Source: Saccharina japonica (lineage: Eukaryota > Sar > Phaeophyceae > Laminariales > Laminariaceae). From it: a stretch of 64,000 nt of DNA. The stretch is from assembly GCA_008828725.1 (NCBI GenBank), contig MEHQ01001995.1:41078-105077 (forward strand), in the 5' to 3' direction. The translations under genes and the position numbers were made by a program. The notes below the pieces were generated by a model. That model made no database searches. It worked only from the letters and a program-made list of their open reading frames with translations, and was not told the origin of the DNA. Numbering within the stretch: the stretch's first letter is position 1; every line of letters begins with the position of its first letter. Positions 11,487-21,642 of the stretch are shown piece by piece.

Positions 11487-11938
11487 CTCTACGCCACTGT
11501 GTTTCTCTCCCATTCCCTTTGGGCCAGTTACTGTTTCCTGCCTCCCCTTACCTTCGTTCACCCTAGGACTACGTCTTAGATTCGCTATTCCATTAGCTAT
11601 ACATACCCTCCACCCTAGTCTTCTAACCCATGCCGACACTTGTTCTGTCTCTAATCTCTGCCACTCCATGCTCGCTTTCGGTTTAAGTGTAACTCGAAAA
11701 TGCTCTCCCTCCCTTTCTACTTGTCCTAATGCAAAGCAGTATAGTCCTACTTCGTCGCACTTCCTCTTGAACTCTATTCTCGTCATGTCGCTAGGAACTC
11801 CGAATACCAGCACTACTAGTACTTTACCCTTCCAGTCTTTCTTACTCCACCTACCCTGCCTCACCGTTTTTCTCTGAATCTCTTCCGAGACTATCTCCAG
11901 CTTGTTTTTGTTCGTGTTTGTAGTGGGAAATGTTCAAG
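11487..11938 (-). pseudogene. Inverted LINE ORF1-like fragment
   Basis: About 150 codons are open on the minus strand, with 'GKVLVVLVFGVPSDMTRIEF' and a basic C-terminal half ('GWRVCIANGIANLRRSPR'). Codon use and charge are like the LINE. An RNA-binding (RRM-like) ORF1 is plausible from 'VVLVFGVP…T…EF' but that is inference. It abuts the forward endonuclease piece head to head at 11486/11487, so the locus is an inversion junction. It has no stop within the fragment. Confidence 0.5.
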
Positions 11939-13482
11939 TTACTGGGACTTCCCAATCCTAGTACTCGTTGAGGGTCTGGTGTCTTTCAGTTATTTTGCCG
12001 GCGTACCACACTAAATAGTGTTTCCAACACGGGGTATTAAAACCGAATAAAAACAAACTTGTGAACAAAAAAAGTCGTTTGATCGATTTGTACAGAAATG
12101 CTCAACCCTCAGAAAGGATTTTCATTTTGACATTTCCATGGTACGGCGTCTGGGATTTAATGCGCGCGCCCCCCCCTGGGTATACCCAAGTCATTAATGT
12201 CGTCGGGCTGTGGTCTCGACATGAAACAGATAAAGCAGGCTACAGCCTATATAACGGTGTGAAGAACGAGCGGAATCATGTGTTTTCGCGAAACGTACAA
12301 TTAGGGACATGATGTTTTAGAGATTCACACCTGGTTGATGCTTTTACCCCTCCTACGATCGAGGTGCGTCTGACATTCTATGAGCATTCTCACGTGAGGG
12401 GCTATGTATATTACACATAGCCATACTTTATCGAAAAGTCTACGCGTAATTCACCGAGCAGTCTGGTGGCCTAGGGTCCATGTCGGTGTTTTGAGCACAA
12501 GGGAACCGATGTTAGGACGTTAGGTACCTTGTTCCTCGGTTAAAAAGGTCCATCAGTTTTGCCAATATGACGTTTCGCCTCAGACGGTAGCAAGGCACGC
12601 CTCATCGAATAGAGCATGTCATATCCTATCCTATCGTAGCACCTCCGTTTACCCGAGTGGTCTCACCCCACGAAACAAATACCAAGAAGATACACAGCGT
12701 TTTGTGTTCAAGGGAACTGGTCAAGGTTCGGGGTAGTGCGTGCGCCTTGCTGACGATGTCGCCAAAAAGAAAAATCGTGCTTTGCTGCCTCGTTTCCGCA
12801 CCTACTATTAATAGTGTCAAACCCTATGCTGTCCATGCTTTTTTGCCTCTAAATCGCGTCAACCACTGTATGTTCGGCTGTTGGACGACAGGCTGCCCAC
12901 AAATGACCACCATCGTGTGACGTGGGACATCGTCTGTGGGTATCGTATTTTCGGTTGCCTCCAACGGAAATCCACGCGTGCCGCTATCACCACAACCGTC
13001 ACTATTGCCCTGCTGTTGTTTGCTTCTGCTTCTACTGTTACGGTTGTCGTGCAGGGTCCTTGAAGTGAGCATCGTGCACCCTGCACAGACAATGGCCATC
13101 CCTCTAAAGCCCCTTCGACGAAGTACCAGGTGGGCACTCTGCCTCGCCTCGTAGTGGCGAAAGCTGTACTGTTCTGCTTGCCTAATTCCCAGGGCTCGTA
13201 GTTTTCCTCGTTGCACGCCTCCCTATGATGCCGGCTACAAACGGCGATCATGTGCACATGCAATTGAGGACATATTTGGTTCGCCCGAGATACTTGCACG
13301 ACACGGGTCGGTGCATTATTTGTGTTGTGTCGGTATCTCAAACCGCAACGCTCGGTACACATCCATATCGATGGAGGTAATAATGTAAAAATGTAATAAT
13401 GTAATAATGTAATAATAGAAACCACGCGCTAAGAGTAAGGGAGGGCGATGGCATTAGTCGGTATTTCGAGCGGAGTCAATCC
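11939..13482. other. Intergenic, no supported gene
   Basis: Contains several short frames on both strands (for example 12061-12312 plus, 12859-13425 minus) without recognisable domains. It includes one ACTATTAATAGT palindrome (12804-12815) and a (TAATAATG)n-type microsatellite at 13375-13420. Confidence 0.4.
13375..13420. repeat. GTAATAAT microsatellite
   Basis: Five copies of about 9 bp (gtaataat, gtaaaaat variants), ~200 bp upstream of the ankyrin gene. Confidence 0.85.
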
Positions 13483-13490
13483 TATATAAG
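13483..13490 (+). promoter_or_regulatory. TATA box of the ankyrin-repeat gene
   Basis: TATATAAG lies 119 bp upstream of the ATG at 13609, which fits a core promoter with a start site about 30 bp downstream and a ~90-base 5' leader. Inference from position and sequence only. Confidence 0.45.
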
Positions 13491-13608
13491 GAGCTGTGCT
13501 CGATCATGTGATTTCTCCATTCGACAAAGGTTAGCTTATGTGGCGTGATTTACAACGCCTCTGAAATCCGCTGAACGTCTTTACGCCACCTGCCCCGCGT
13601 TCAGAATT

Positions 13609-15492
13609 ATGGAGGCCAGGCTGCGGACCGAAGCTGCCGAAAGAGTAGCTGCCGCGGTGGAACTCTTGCTTCACACGAACACGAACGTCCTCACCCTGCT
13701 GGCGGAACTGCTGTCCAGCCAGTTTGCGTTTTTCGCCGGAGTGTCGAAAGAGTGGAGAAGCGCTTGGGGGAGTCTCCCGAAATTAACGTCAGTCGTAACA
13801 GCTGACACGTCTGTACCTCAGCTTCAGTGGAGTTTCGACGTCGGCCTGCCAAAGATCCCGTTGATTTGCGAGCATATTGCCGAACATTGCGGCGTTGAAT
13901 TATTACGGTGTGCCCACTCGAACGGATGTGGCTTTTCCCGCGCCACTTTCATCACGGCGGCAGCCAATGGGAAACTCGAAATGATCAAGTGGGCAGTGGG
14001 CAAGATGACTTGTTGGCGCAGGGAAATTTGCAGTGCCGCTGCGGCGGGAGGAAGTCTGCGCACTCTGCAGTGGGCACGCGCTGATAACTGCCCCTGGAGC
14101 GACGACACTTGCGGCTCTGCCGCCAGTTCGGGGCACCTGGATGTCCTGCAGTGGGCACGTGCAAACGGGTGTCAGTGGGGTTACTACACGTGTTCCAAGG
14201 CTGCTGCGGGTGGACACCTCGACATTATTCAGTGGGCGCACGCAAATGGCTGCGATATGTCGGGCGAGACCTGCCGGGAGGCTGCTCGTTCGGGTCATTT
14301 CGATGTCCTGCAGTGGGCACGTTCCGAAGGCTGTCCTTGGGAGGCCGGCACATGTTCTGAAGCTGCTGCGGGTGGACACCTCGATATCCTTCGGTGGGCG
14401 CGCGCTAATGGCTGCGATTGGGACCACAGAGTCTGCAGCTCGGCTGCTGGTTCAGGGCACCTCGATATCCTGCAGTGGGCCCGTTCAGGAGGATGCCCTT
14501 GGGATCACCGCACGTGTTCTGAAGCTGCTGCGGGTGGACACCTGGGCATTCTTCAGTGGGCGCGCGCTAATGGCTGCGATTGGAAGAATGAAGTGTGCAC
14601 CGTAGCTGCTGGTTCAGGGCATCTCGAGATACTGCAGTGGGCACGTTCAGAAGGCTGTCCATGGAGTGTGAGCACGTGTTATCACGCTGCTGCGGGTGGA
14701 CACCTCGGAATTCTTCAGTGGGCGCGAGCAAATGGCTGTGACTGGGACACCAATATCTGCAGCTCGGCTGCTCGTTCAGGGCATTTGGAGATACTGCAGT
14801 GGGCACGTTCAGAAGGCTGTCCATGGCATGCGTACACTTGCACCGCAGCTGCTGGGGGTGGACACCTGAGCATTATCCAGTGGTCGCGAGCAAATGGCTG
14901 CCATTGGGACAGTCATGAGTTGTGCGAAGTAGCTGCCTATAGTGGGCAACTGGAGGTGCTTCAGTGGGCTATGGCGAACGGTGCCGATTGTACGTCGAGC
15001 ATGCTGGCATCCGCGGCCGGCATCGGACGGCTGGACATGCTGGAGTGGATGGTATCGAAAAAAACGCCCTGGGACGAGGAGGTCAGTTGTGGCGCAGCTG
15101 AAAATGGCCACCTTCACATTCTCGAATGGATCCGCACTCATGGGTACCCCTTGTGTACCTCGGAGATATGCCCATTGGCTGCACAAGGAGGCCATCTGCT
15201 CATGCTGCAGTGGGCAAGAAGTAATGACTACCCCTGGGATGCTACTGTGTGCCATGCTGCAGCCGCGGGAGGATATCTCGAGATGCTTAAATGGGCGCGT
15301 TCTAATGGCTGCCCCTGGGATGCAAACACGTTCAGTGCAGCTGCTGTGGCAGGGCACCTAGACATACTGGAGTGGGCGCGATCGCAAGGCTGCCCGTGGG
15401 ATCATGACGCATACACGCGCACGGCATGGTTCTGTATGTACGAGGCGTTAGAGTGGTTAAGGCTAAACGGCTGTTCCTGGGAAGAGGATTAA
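13609..15492 (+). CDS. Ankyrin-repeat protein with F-box-like N-terminus
   Basis: A 627-residue intronless ORF, the clearest host gene here. Residues ~25-56 ('LTLLAELLSSQFAFFAGVSKEWRSAW') look like the hydrophobic F-box-type head found in algal repeat proteins; this is tentative. From ~108 to the end there are about 18-19 units of 27 residues of the form CxWxxxxCxxAAxxGHLxxLQWARxxG, a compact ankyrin-like helix-turn-helix. Units ~3-11 alternate two types ('AAAGGHL…WARANG' and 'AAGSGHLEILQWARSEG'), which indicates amplification as a 54-residue dimer; the last six units are more diverged. The likely role is protein binding, possibly substrate choice for ubiquitin ligase if the F-box is real. 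The ATG chosen is the first in frame, after a TATA box. No signal peptide or membrane segment. The target is unknown. Confidence 0.9.
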   Translation: MEARLRTEAAERVAAAVELLLHTNTNVLTLLAELLSSQFAFFAGVSKEWRSAWGSLPKLTSVVTADTSVPQLQWSFDVGLPKIPLICEHIAEHCGVELLRCAHSNGCGFSRATFITAAANGKLEMIKWAVGKMTCWRREICSAAAAGGSLRTLQWARADNCPWSDDTCGSAASSGHLDVLQWARANGCQWGYYTCSKAAAGGHLDIIQWAHANGCDMSGETCREAARSGHFDVLQWARSEGCPWEAGTCSEAAAGGHLDILRWARANGCDWDHRVCSSAAGSGHLDILQWARSGGCPWDHRTCSEAAAGGHLGILQWARANGCDWKNEVCTVAAGSGHLEILQWARSEGCPWSVSTCYHAAAGGHLGILQWARANGCDWDTNICSSAARSGHLEILQWARSEGCPWHAYTCTAAAGGGHLSIIQWSRANGCHWDSHELCEVAAYSGQLEVLQWAMANGADCTSSMLASAAGIGRLDMLEWMVSKKTPWDEEVSCGAAENGHLHILEWIRTHGYPLCTSEICPLAAQGGHLLMLQWARSNDYPWDATVCHAAAAGGYLEMLKWARSNGCPWDANTFSAAAVAGHLDILEWARSQGCPWDHDAYTRTAWFCMYEALEWLRLNGCSWEED

Positions 15493-16035
15493 GACACTGG
15501 CTGTCAGTGGCCGTCGTGAGAGGCATCTAAATTACCCTGCGCTACTATTCTGAATCCGGAGTTGCCTGGTTTCCTTGGGAAGGTTAGGGGTACTGGAACA
15601 TGAGTATGTGTCCCTCTCGAGAGGGTCGCGCGGTCTATGTCTTGGTGTCGAGGTGTTCTCATATAGGACAGGGACGAGACGTCGCTGCAGGTAACCCTCA
15701 ATCGCAGCGCAATCGATAGCCCCGCCAATCCCTCACTTCGGCGTTGTTCATACATATGGGGTACTACTGTAGTACTCTAGATGTTATCTCGATATCGCCT
15801 TTCGTTTGCATGCTTTGTATACGGTCTGTGGGCAACCACACGATGGCATGATATAATACTATACTAGTATCTCGTGGGTGAAGTGTTTAACGACACGGAA
15901 AAGTGTCCCAAGGATAATTGCTTCGATAGGCCGTCAGGAGTACTTGTGTTTTCCTTGTCCACAGAACTCTCCACATATTTTGATTTGGTAGCATAGTCGT
16001 AGAAACAAAAATCAAGAGCCTGCAAGTACTCGTGT
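15493..16035. other. Downstream region, nothing recognised
   Basis: The 3' flank of the ankyrin gene. No coding frame with support and no clear polyadenylation signal that I can single out. Confidence 0.4.
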
Positions 16036-16177
16036 ATATTCCATTAGTACTGCTGCCATGCCCAGATCAAACAGAAGGGCGCTAAGGGGCCCCTTCGGTC
16101 AAAACAAAAAGTAGTATATATATGTTCGTCTATTGAAAAACATATGTTTCGCTTTTTTTACAGCAGCAATGCTGTTT
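16036..16177. repeat. Tandem segmental duplication, unit 1 (SINE-free)
   Basis: ~140 bp ('atattccattagtactgctgcc' to 'agcagcaatgctgttt') repeated at 16421-16529 plus 16714-16755. It contains the perfect 12-bp palindrome AAGGGGCCCCTT. This copy keeps the uninterrupted site 'tctATTGAaaaacat'. Confidence 0.85.
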
Positions 16178-16420
16178 ATGTGCTCACACTTGCGGCAGGA
16201 ACCTCGTGCTTGCTTGCGCTCGGCGTAGGGATGCTGACCTGCACTTGATGCCATTCTCGAAAGGAGTGGCTACCTGCGGGTCCCAACAAATCACCAAAAC
16301 CCACCATACTCTATCCCAGTCCCCGATACCGACAGGCCTCATTATCCCTACCAATAAACCCTGTTTTGTTCGTTATTCCGTCACGGAGGCCGTTACGTCA
16401 TCTACGTACAAAACTACCCT

Positions 16421-16755
16421 ATATTCCATTAGTAATGCTGCCATGCCCAGAGCAAACAGAAGGGCGCTAAGGGGCCCCTTCGGTCAAAACAAAAAGTAGT
16501 ATATATATATATATATGTGAGTCTATTGACACAATTCGATGCGAGTCGACGAGGGAAGGAAAGGCTGAAGTCTTCTCGCGATAAAAATGCAAGGCAAGAA
16601 CCGTAGTGGGGGAGGAGGGAGAGGAGCCTACTTTGTGACCCCGGATCTGAGTTACGACTAGGGAGGAGAGAGAAAGGAAGGGCGAAGATAATAAATGGGA
16701 TGAACAAAACAAAATTGAAAAACATATGCTTCGTCTTTTTTACAGCAGCAATGCT
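16421..16755. repeat. Tandem segmental duplication, unit 2 (with SINE1 inside)
   Basis: The second copy of the unit at 16036-16177, interrupted by a SINE1 insertion at 16530-16713. The (TA)n run is longer than in unit 1. Confidence 0.85.
16530..16713 (+). mobile_element. SINE1, 5'-truncated copy with target duplication
   Basis: Starts in the SINE body ('cacaattcgatgcgagtcgacg'), runs through 'ccggatctgagttacgac' and 'gggcgaagataataaatggg', and ends in a short A-rich tail (gaacaaaacaaa). It is flanked by ATTGA at 16525-16529 and 16714-16718. The paralogous empty site is at 16036-16177. Confidence 0.9.
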
Positions 16756-17518
16756 GTTTCTAGTAGACAATCAGTATATCCTTATGCCCCTTACCGAACG
16801 GCATAGCTCCAGTTCCAATGCTCAGACCTGCTCCCGCCCAACGTATAGATAGGGTGTTCAGTATGGTCTCCATGAGGTGTTAGTGCCCTCTCATCTGCAA
16901 GGGAGGGCAGATAGTGTTGTGTTTGCACCACGATACGAAAATGGTCAGCAGCAACAGCAGTTTCGATCGTTCCGGAGCTCTTGCTTTCTATCTTCACTCT
17001 GCTGTGGACGCGTAGGACGCTACGGACAGTCGAACTAAAAGCCCAAATAGGTTCGTCTGCTTTTAATAGTGTTCGCTGTCCTCGTCGAACAACTGAGTTT
17101 GCACAGCATCAACAGTCGGAGAAATTGCCATTTTTCCAATCCGTCTTTGGGTGCTAGAGGTGTGGAGAGTCGTTTTAGAGTGAGAGGCAATTTTCGTGGG
17201 GAAGAGGGTGTCGGATCGGCCAGGCTCCTCAGACAAACATGTTGCCCTAAACCAACTCATAGGGAGTGGGTCTGTGCATAAGAACTGGGCAAATGTCTAT
17301 TTTCGGTATGGAGTCGAAAAAAGCCGAAATTATACCGTAAATGCTGAGTTTCCCCGGTTTCCACGTACGTGATGTTTTACCAAGACAGTTTGTTGACAAA
17401 ACAAAAGTCTGTTGTCTTGCTCAAAATGAAACGCCCTGCCGCTGTGGTCTGTGCGTGAGTCGCCAAAACTAAAAACAAGCAGCGGGAGAGAAACGAGTAC
17501 TGAAACGTACATAACGAA
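16756..17518. other. No recognisable gene
   Basis: Short frames only on both strands, no domain similarity. Confidence 0.4.
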
Positions 17519-19390
17519 CTGGTTTTGAAGCACCAAGCTGCCTAGATCACGGACCACGAGACAAAAAAGCCCTACCCGCTTGGGGCAGCGGCGAAATAGG
17601 TTAAAGAAACATGACGCTGCTGTTCCTGGGCGGTGACGACCTCGGTAACTTCTGTATTCACCAGTGGTGTGCGGCGACCTCTCCAAATAAACCTTTTTGT
17701 TTGCCCCACAGCCCACAGCCCAGAAAATTCTTGAGCTCGAACTTGGTTCGAAGCCCCTTTTTCGAAACCACCGAGCTGGCTAGGACACGAGATACAAGAC
17801 AAGACAAGCCCTGCGCGCTTGGCGCAGCTGCGACAAATGGAGTAGAAACACGACGCTGCTGTGGCTGGGCAGTGGCGAGCCCGGTAGCTTCTGTTATCAT
17901 AAGTGGTGTGAGTCGTGTATGCCCCACGCACAGCAAATTCGTTAAGCTCAAAGCCAGAACTTCCATAAAACCACCGAGCTCGCTCAAACACAATACGCTA
18001 CTCCTATCGCGTACAACAGGTAGCGCTACTTTGAACAAATCGATATCCGTTCCCTCCAAGGCTATCCTTGTTCAAGAACCTCTAGTCCGTTGGCTATTTT
18101 TTGTTGCCTAGACATGCGAGGTTTCGGTCAGAGTTATTTCTGAAGCTTCAGAAAGTCCCATATAGTCCGGGGAGCTACGACGGCTCATGAGCAATGGCCA
18201 TACGGCACTCCCATCGCGTCAAGCAGGGATATCCGTTCCCTCCAAGACTAAATGTTGTAGGAGACCTTCCTGTTCGTGGGCTATTGTTGGCTAGACACGC
18301 GATTATTGTTCAAATTATGATGCTGAAGGTTCCGAACGTCCCATAGGGTCCGGGAAGCGAAGAAGATTAAAAAACAATGGCAATACGGCACTCCTCTCGT
18401 GTCCAACAGGAAGCGCAACTATGAAAACAATGGCATCCGTTCCCCCCAGGGTTATAGTCTTACAAGAACCTCTTGATCGTGGGTTATTGTCGCCTAGACG
18501 TGTTAGTCTTGGGCCAGTTTTGTTCCTGAAGGTTTTGACAGCCCCATTGTGTCCGAGGAGCGAAAAAGAATGAAGTAATAGAGGGATAAAACACTCCTGT
18601 CGCGTCAAACACCGAGCGCTACTGTGAAGACTAGCCTTGCAGATGAACCTTCTGCTACGCGGGATGTTATTTGCTAAATATGTATGTGAGTATTGAGCCA
18701 GTTGTTTTGCGAAGGTTCCGAAACCCCGATGGGCCCCGGGAGCGAAGAATATTGAACGAATTTGGGAATACCGCGCTCCTTTCAGGTTCAAAACAGGGGT
18801 CGCTACTGTCAACACATCGATATAAAACCCCTTGAAGGTTACCCTTCTCCAGGAACCTCTTCGTCGCCGGGTATGGTTAGCTAGATATGGGACTCTAGAC
18901 CCATTTTGGTTTTATATGGTTCTGAAAGCCCCCTTGGGCCCAGGGAGTGAAGAAGATTTAATAAAAGTGGGAGCACGGCACCCCGATCGCGTCCACCTGG
19001 GAGCGTTACTGTACAAAAAAAACGATGGCCGTTCCCCCGAAGGCTACCCTGCTTCAGGAACCTCTTCTTCGTCGGGTATTGTTGGCTAGATATGGAACTC
19101 TGGGGTAAGTTTTAGTTCTGAAAGTTCCAGAAGCTTGGCTGGATTGGGACAACGAAGGAGGTTTGGCGAAACATGTCAAATCGGCAACCTTATCATCGCA
19201 TTCAACAGGGAGTGCTGCAGTCAAATAACGCGATATGTATCCCCCCGAAAACTGCCCTGCTTGAGGAACCTCTTGCTCGCCGGGTATTGTTGGCTAGGTA
19301 TGGGACTCTTGGGCCAGTTTTGTTTATATGGTTAGGGTTAGGGCATACAATCCGAACCGTATTTTCTTCGAGAGAATAATGTAATTCGTT
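17519..19390. repeat. Diverged ~200-240-bp satellite array
   Basis: Two repeat types follow each other. At about 17521, 17761 and 17960 the phrase 'ccaccgagctggctaggacacgag' recurs with ~200-240 bp spacing. From about 18046, seven units are anchored on 'ccgttccc(t/c)cc(a/g)aaggct…gaacctct' at roughly 18046, 18226, 18436, 18630, 18828, 19030 and 19236 (mean ~200 bp). Open frames in the region are by-products. Units on the right are more alike than those on the left. Confidence 0.75.
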
Positions 19391-20646
19391 TTCGTTTAGG
19401 CCGAAGGAGCCCCTTGTTACAGTAGTTTGTGGTATGCGGTTGCTCGATACTGGTTTCCCGTATTTGGGAGTTTCATATATTGTGGGGTTTCGTATCATAT
19501 GTCGAGGCATTATGTAGTATGCCTCGTGGCTCGTGGCGGAAGGGTGGATTCTGCTCCCTCCTGGGAGCAGTCCGGCGTACACAAACACCCCTTATGCCCA
19601 TTGCGAGGCAGCAGTAGTGGCGTGCAAAGGCCGTTAGTCTTCCTTACTTAGGGTTAGGTGTGGCGGTGTCTTCTCTGCTGCCTCTGCTCGACTCGTATTT
19701 AGCTGGGTCCGCTGTGCTGATTTTCGGTGGACTCTTCGAAATGCATTTGGTAGGGCCCGTTGAAATGAAGGAAAACAAGAACTAAATACAAGACCTGTAG
19801 AACTATAAGCAAAAAACAAACAGACTTGGGATTTTCCCCGATAAAAATGAAGATGGGGCACGCACGCAGAATACGCGTGAAAAACAAAAGCTAAATCGAC
19901 TATAAAGTGAACACGAGCCAACGTTCAAGGTTCGGCAGCAGTGATGGCACCGACCGGTATTCTGAAGCGCGAGATCCGCTCTGGATAAAGTGGCAACTGC
20001 TCAAAAGGTATCACCGCTTGCGCCAATAGGCGTTTGCTTAATGTACAGTAGCAGCAGCAGCAGCAGCAGCAGCCCCGTGGGCCGCGGGTTTGGCTGCGGC
20101 GATGAACACTGCATTGACTAGCACCCGCGGCATGTTGTCCGCGCATTGTCTGATATCTGTCTTCCGGCTACCCATTCTACGGGGCCTTCGCAGGAGCGGT
20201 TGCCGCCATGGTCTTGCTTCTCGTTGGGCTGTTCGTTTTTCGCTTTTTTAATTTAGACTATGTTCGTGCCTTTTGTTTCCAACATACGTATATACTGGTA
20301 TTAGCAAACGTAACCCATCGTGATGACCTACAGTTGGATGTTTCGCCAATCAGAGGGAGTGTATCTTGGGTTTCTCATATATATTCGCTTTTTTATTTTT
20401 TAGGTTTTTGGTTAAGCTTCAAACCGTTCCGTTTAGACGGACCCTTACGTAGGGTGCACGGTGTTTTTTCGGAAATATTTTGCGGTCGTGCGTAGATCGC
20501 TTGACAGCGATTTGGATGCGGGTGTCTCAATAAAGCATTACGGGGGTTTGAAAACTTGCATTCGCTTCGCCCACCGGTGGGCCGTGGTGACGTTGACTTT
20601 ACTGACGTACTCTCGTGCTCTGAAGCACTTTGTGCCCAAACAGTGA
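19391..20646. other. No recognisable gene; one CAG run
   Basis: Contains a (GCA)n run at 20047-20071. The frame 20208-20495 (plus) is hydrophobic and looks like random AT-rich sequence. Nothing further supported. Confidence 0.4.
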
Positions 20647-20807
20647 TGTGCTCACGATAGAGATAGCACTTTTGGGGTGAAATGGGTTCTGAAATGATCG
20701 ATCTCCTTAACCCATGTCATTATTTTGTTGCAATATTGTTCCTTGTTTGCTTCGGCCATCGGACTTTCAATCGGATATATAGCACTTTTACTTCCCTCCT
20801 AAATCAG
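20647..20807 (-). mobile_element. MITE family A, copy 4, left half (split by the LTR element)
   Basis: Matches the reverse complement of the copies at 33551-33798 and 3590-3891: 'gtgctcacgatagagatagcac', 'tctccttaaccca' and 'tagcacttttacttccctcctaaatcag'. It continues at 30543 after the 9.7-kb retrotransposon, where 'tcagtttttgactactgcagg' picks up exactly where this half stops. Confidence 0.85.
20804..20807. other. Target-site duplication TCAG (left)
   Basis: TCAG directly precedes the TG of the LTR and is repeated directly after the CA of the other LTR (30543-30546). In uninterrupted MITE copies the word occurs once (ccaaaaTCAGtttttg). Confidence 0.85.
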
Positions 20808-21253
20808 TGTAACGAAGGATAAGAGCCGTTTTAGACGTACGCACCCTGGTCTCCAATCCACCTGTCCCTAGTCTCTCACCGCTTCGTAGTTCGTTTCCTT
20901 TCCGTACATGCTTTCAGGTTGGCTTGCCTCCTTGTCTTCTGGTATCAACAGCTTCCTGCAAAGTACCAGTCTTCTGCCTGTGAACTCCTCCTCGATCCTC
21001 CAGTGCTACACAACAGATCTCAGTATCAAACCTTCGACAATACCTTGCTGTAACGATCGCTCTACTCAATCTCGCTTCGCAGTCACGCACGCTCAAGTTC
21101 TCTTCCATTTTTCCCTCGGGATTAGTTTTGTGTGTTTTTGGTTTTTGGTCTGACCAAGGCGGCGCTTCCTTTGACTAATGCAGGGAGTTGCATATCTAGA
21201 AAGCGTCCGCTACGTACGTATTTACGTTACGTATGCCTTATTCCGCCGCAACA
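20808..21253 (-). repeat. 3' LTR
   Basis: 446 bp; plus-strand start TGTAACGAAGG, end CCGCCGCAACA. The first ~312 bp (plus strand; R/U5 side in element orientation) match the other LTR with one mismatch (20-bp context 'cagtatcAaacc'), but the last ~134 bp (U3 side) are only roughly 70% alike. Confidence 0.95.
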
Positions 21254-21260
21254 CCCCCCC
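21254..21260 (-). other. Polypurine tract
   Basis: Minus strand GGGGGGG immediately before the TG of the 3' LTR, the position required for plus-strand priming. Confidence 0.75.
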
Positions 21261-21642
21261 AGCACGGTTTCCTGAGAATACCGTGCTAACCGGGCTGCGG
21301 ACACACTGGAGTAAGAGTGAGGGCCTTTTCCCACACTTAATCGTGTTTCGATTACCGTGAGGCTCGAATGAGCGGCGTCTACCATTTTAATGGAAAGGCG
21401 TCACCCCGGGGGTAGGGACCCTGGGCCTTGCGTTTTTCCGCGTTGGGTCCCAGATCGGTACTGCTGGACTTGCTAGAATTTCTCATCAAGCGCACCAGCT
21501 GAAAGCCTCTTATCCAACCACTTCCCGACTTTTCCCGTTAACCCGGGTAGGCCGAGGTCTTGATCCCGTTCGCTAGTCGATCTTCGGCTAACGTCTTCTC
21601 CCGCTCTCCATCGAACTCTATTCGCGTTTACAGGGAACCGGA
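21261..21642 (-). other. Retrotransposon 3' untranslated region
   Basis: 380 bp between the stop of the integrase ORF and the polypurine tract. A 17-bp inverted word 'agcacggtttcctgag…ccgtgct' lies near 21260-21288. No coding. Confidence 0.6.

Noticed and set aside
14033..14605. Long alternative frames over the ankyrin gene on both strands
   Set aside because: Shadows of a repetitive GC-rich coding sequence; only the 627-codon frame has domain content.
19329..19348. Telomere-like GGTTAGGGTTAGGG
   Set aside because: Only two units, inside a satellite; the similar stretch at 52365-52405 is also irregular. Not a telomere or a convincing interstitial array.
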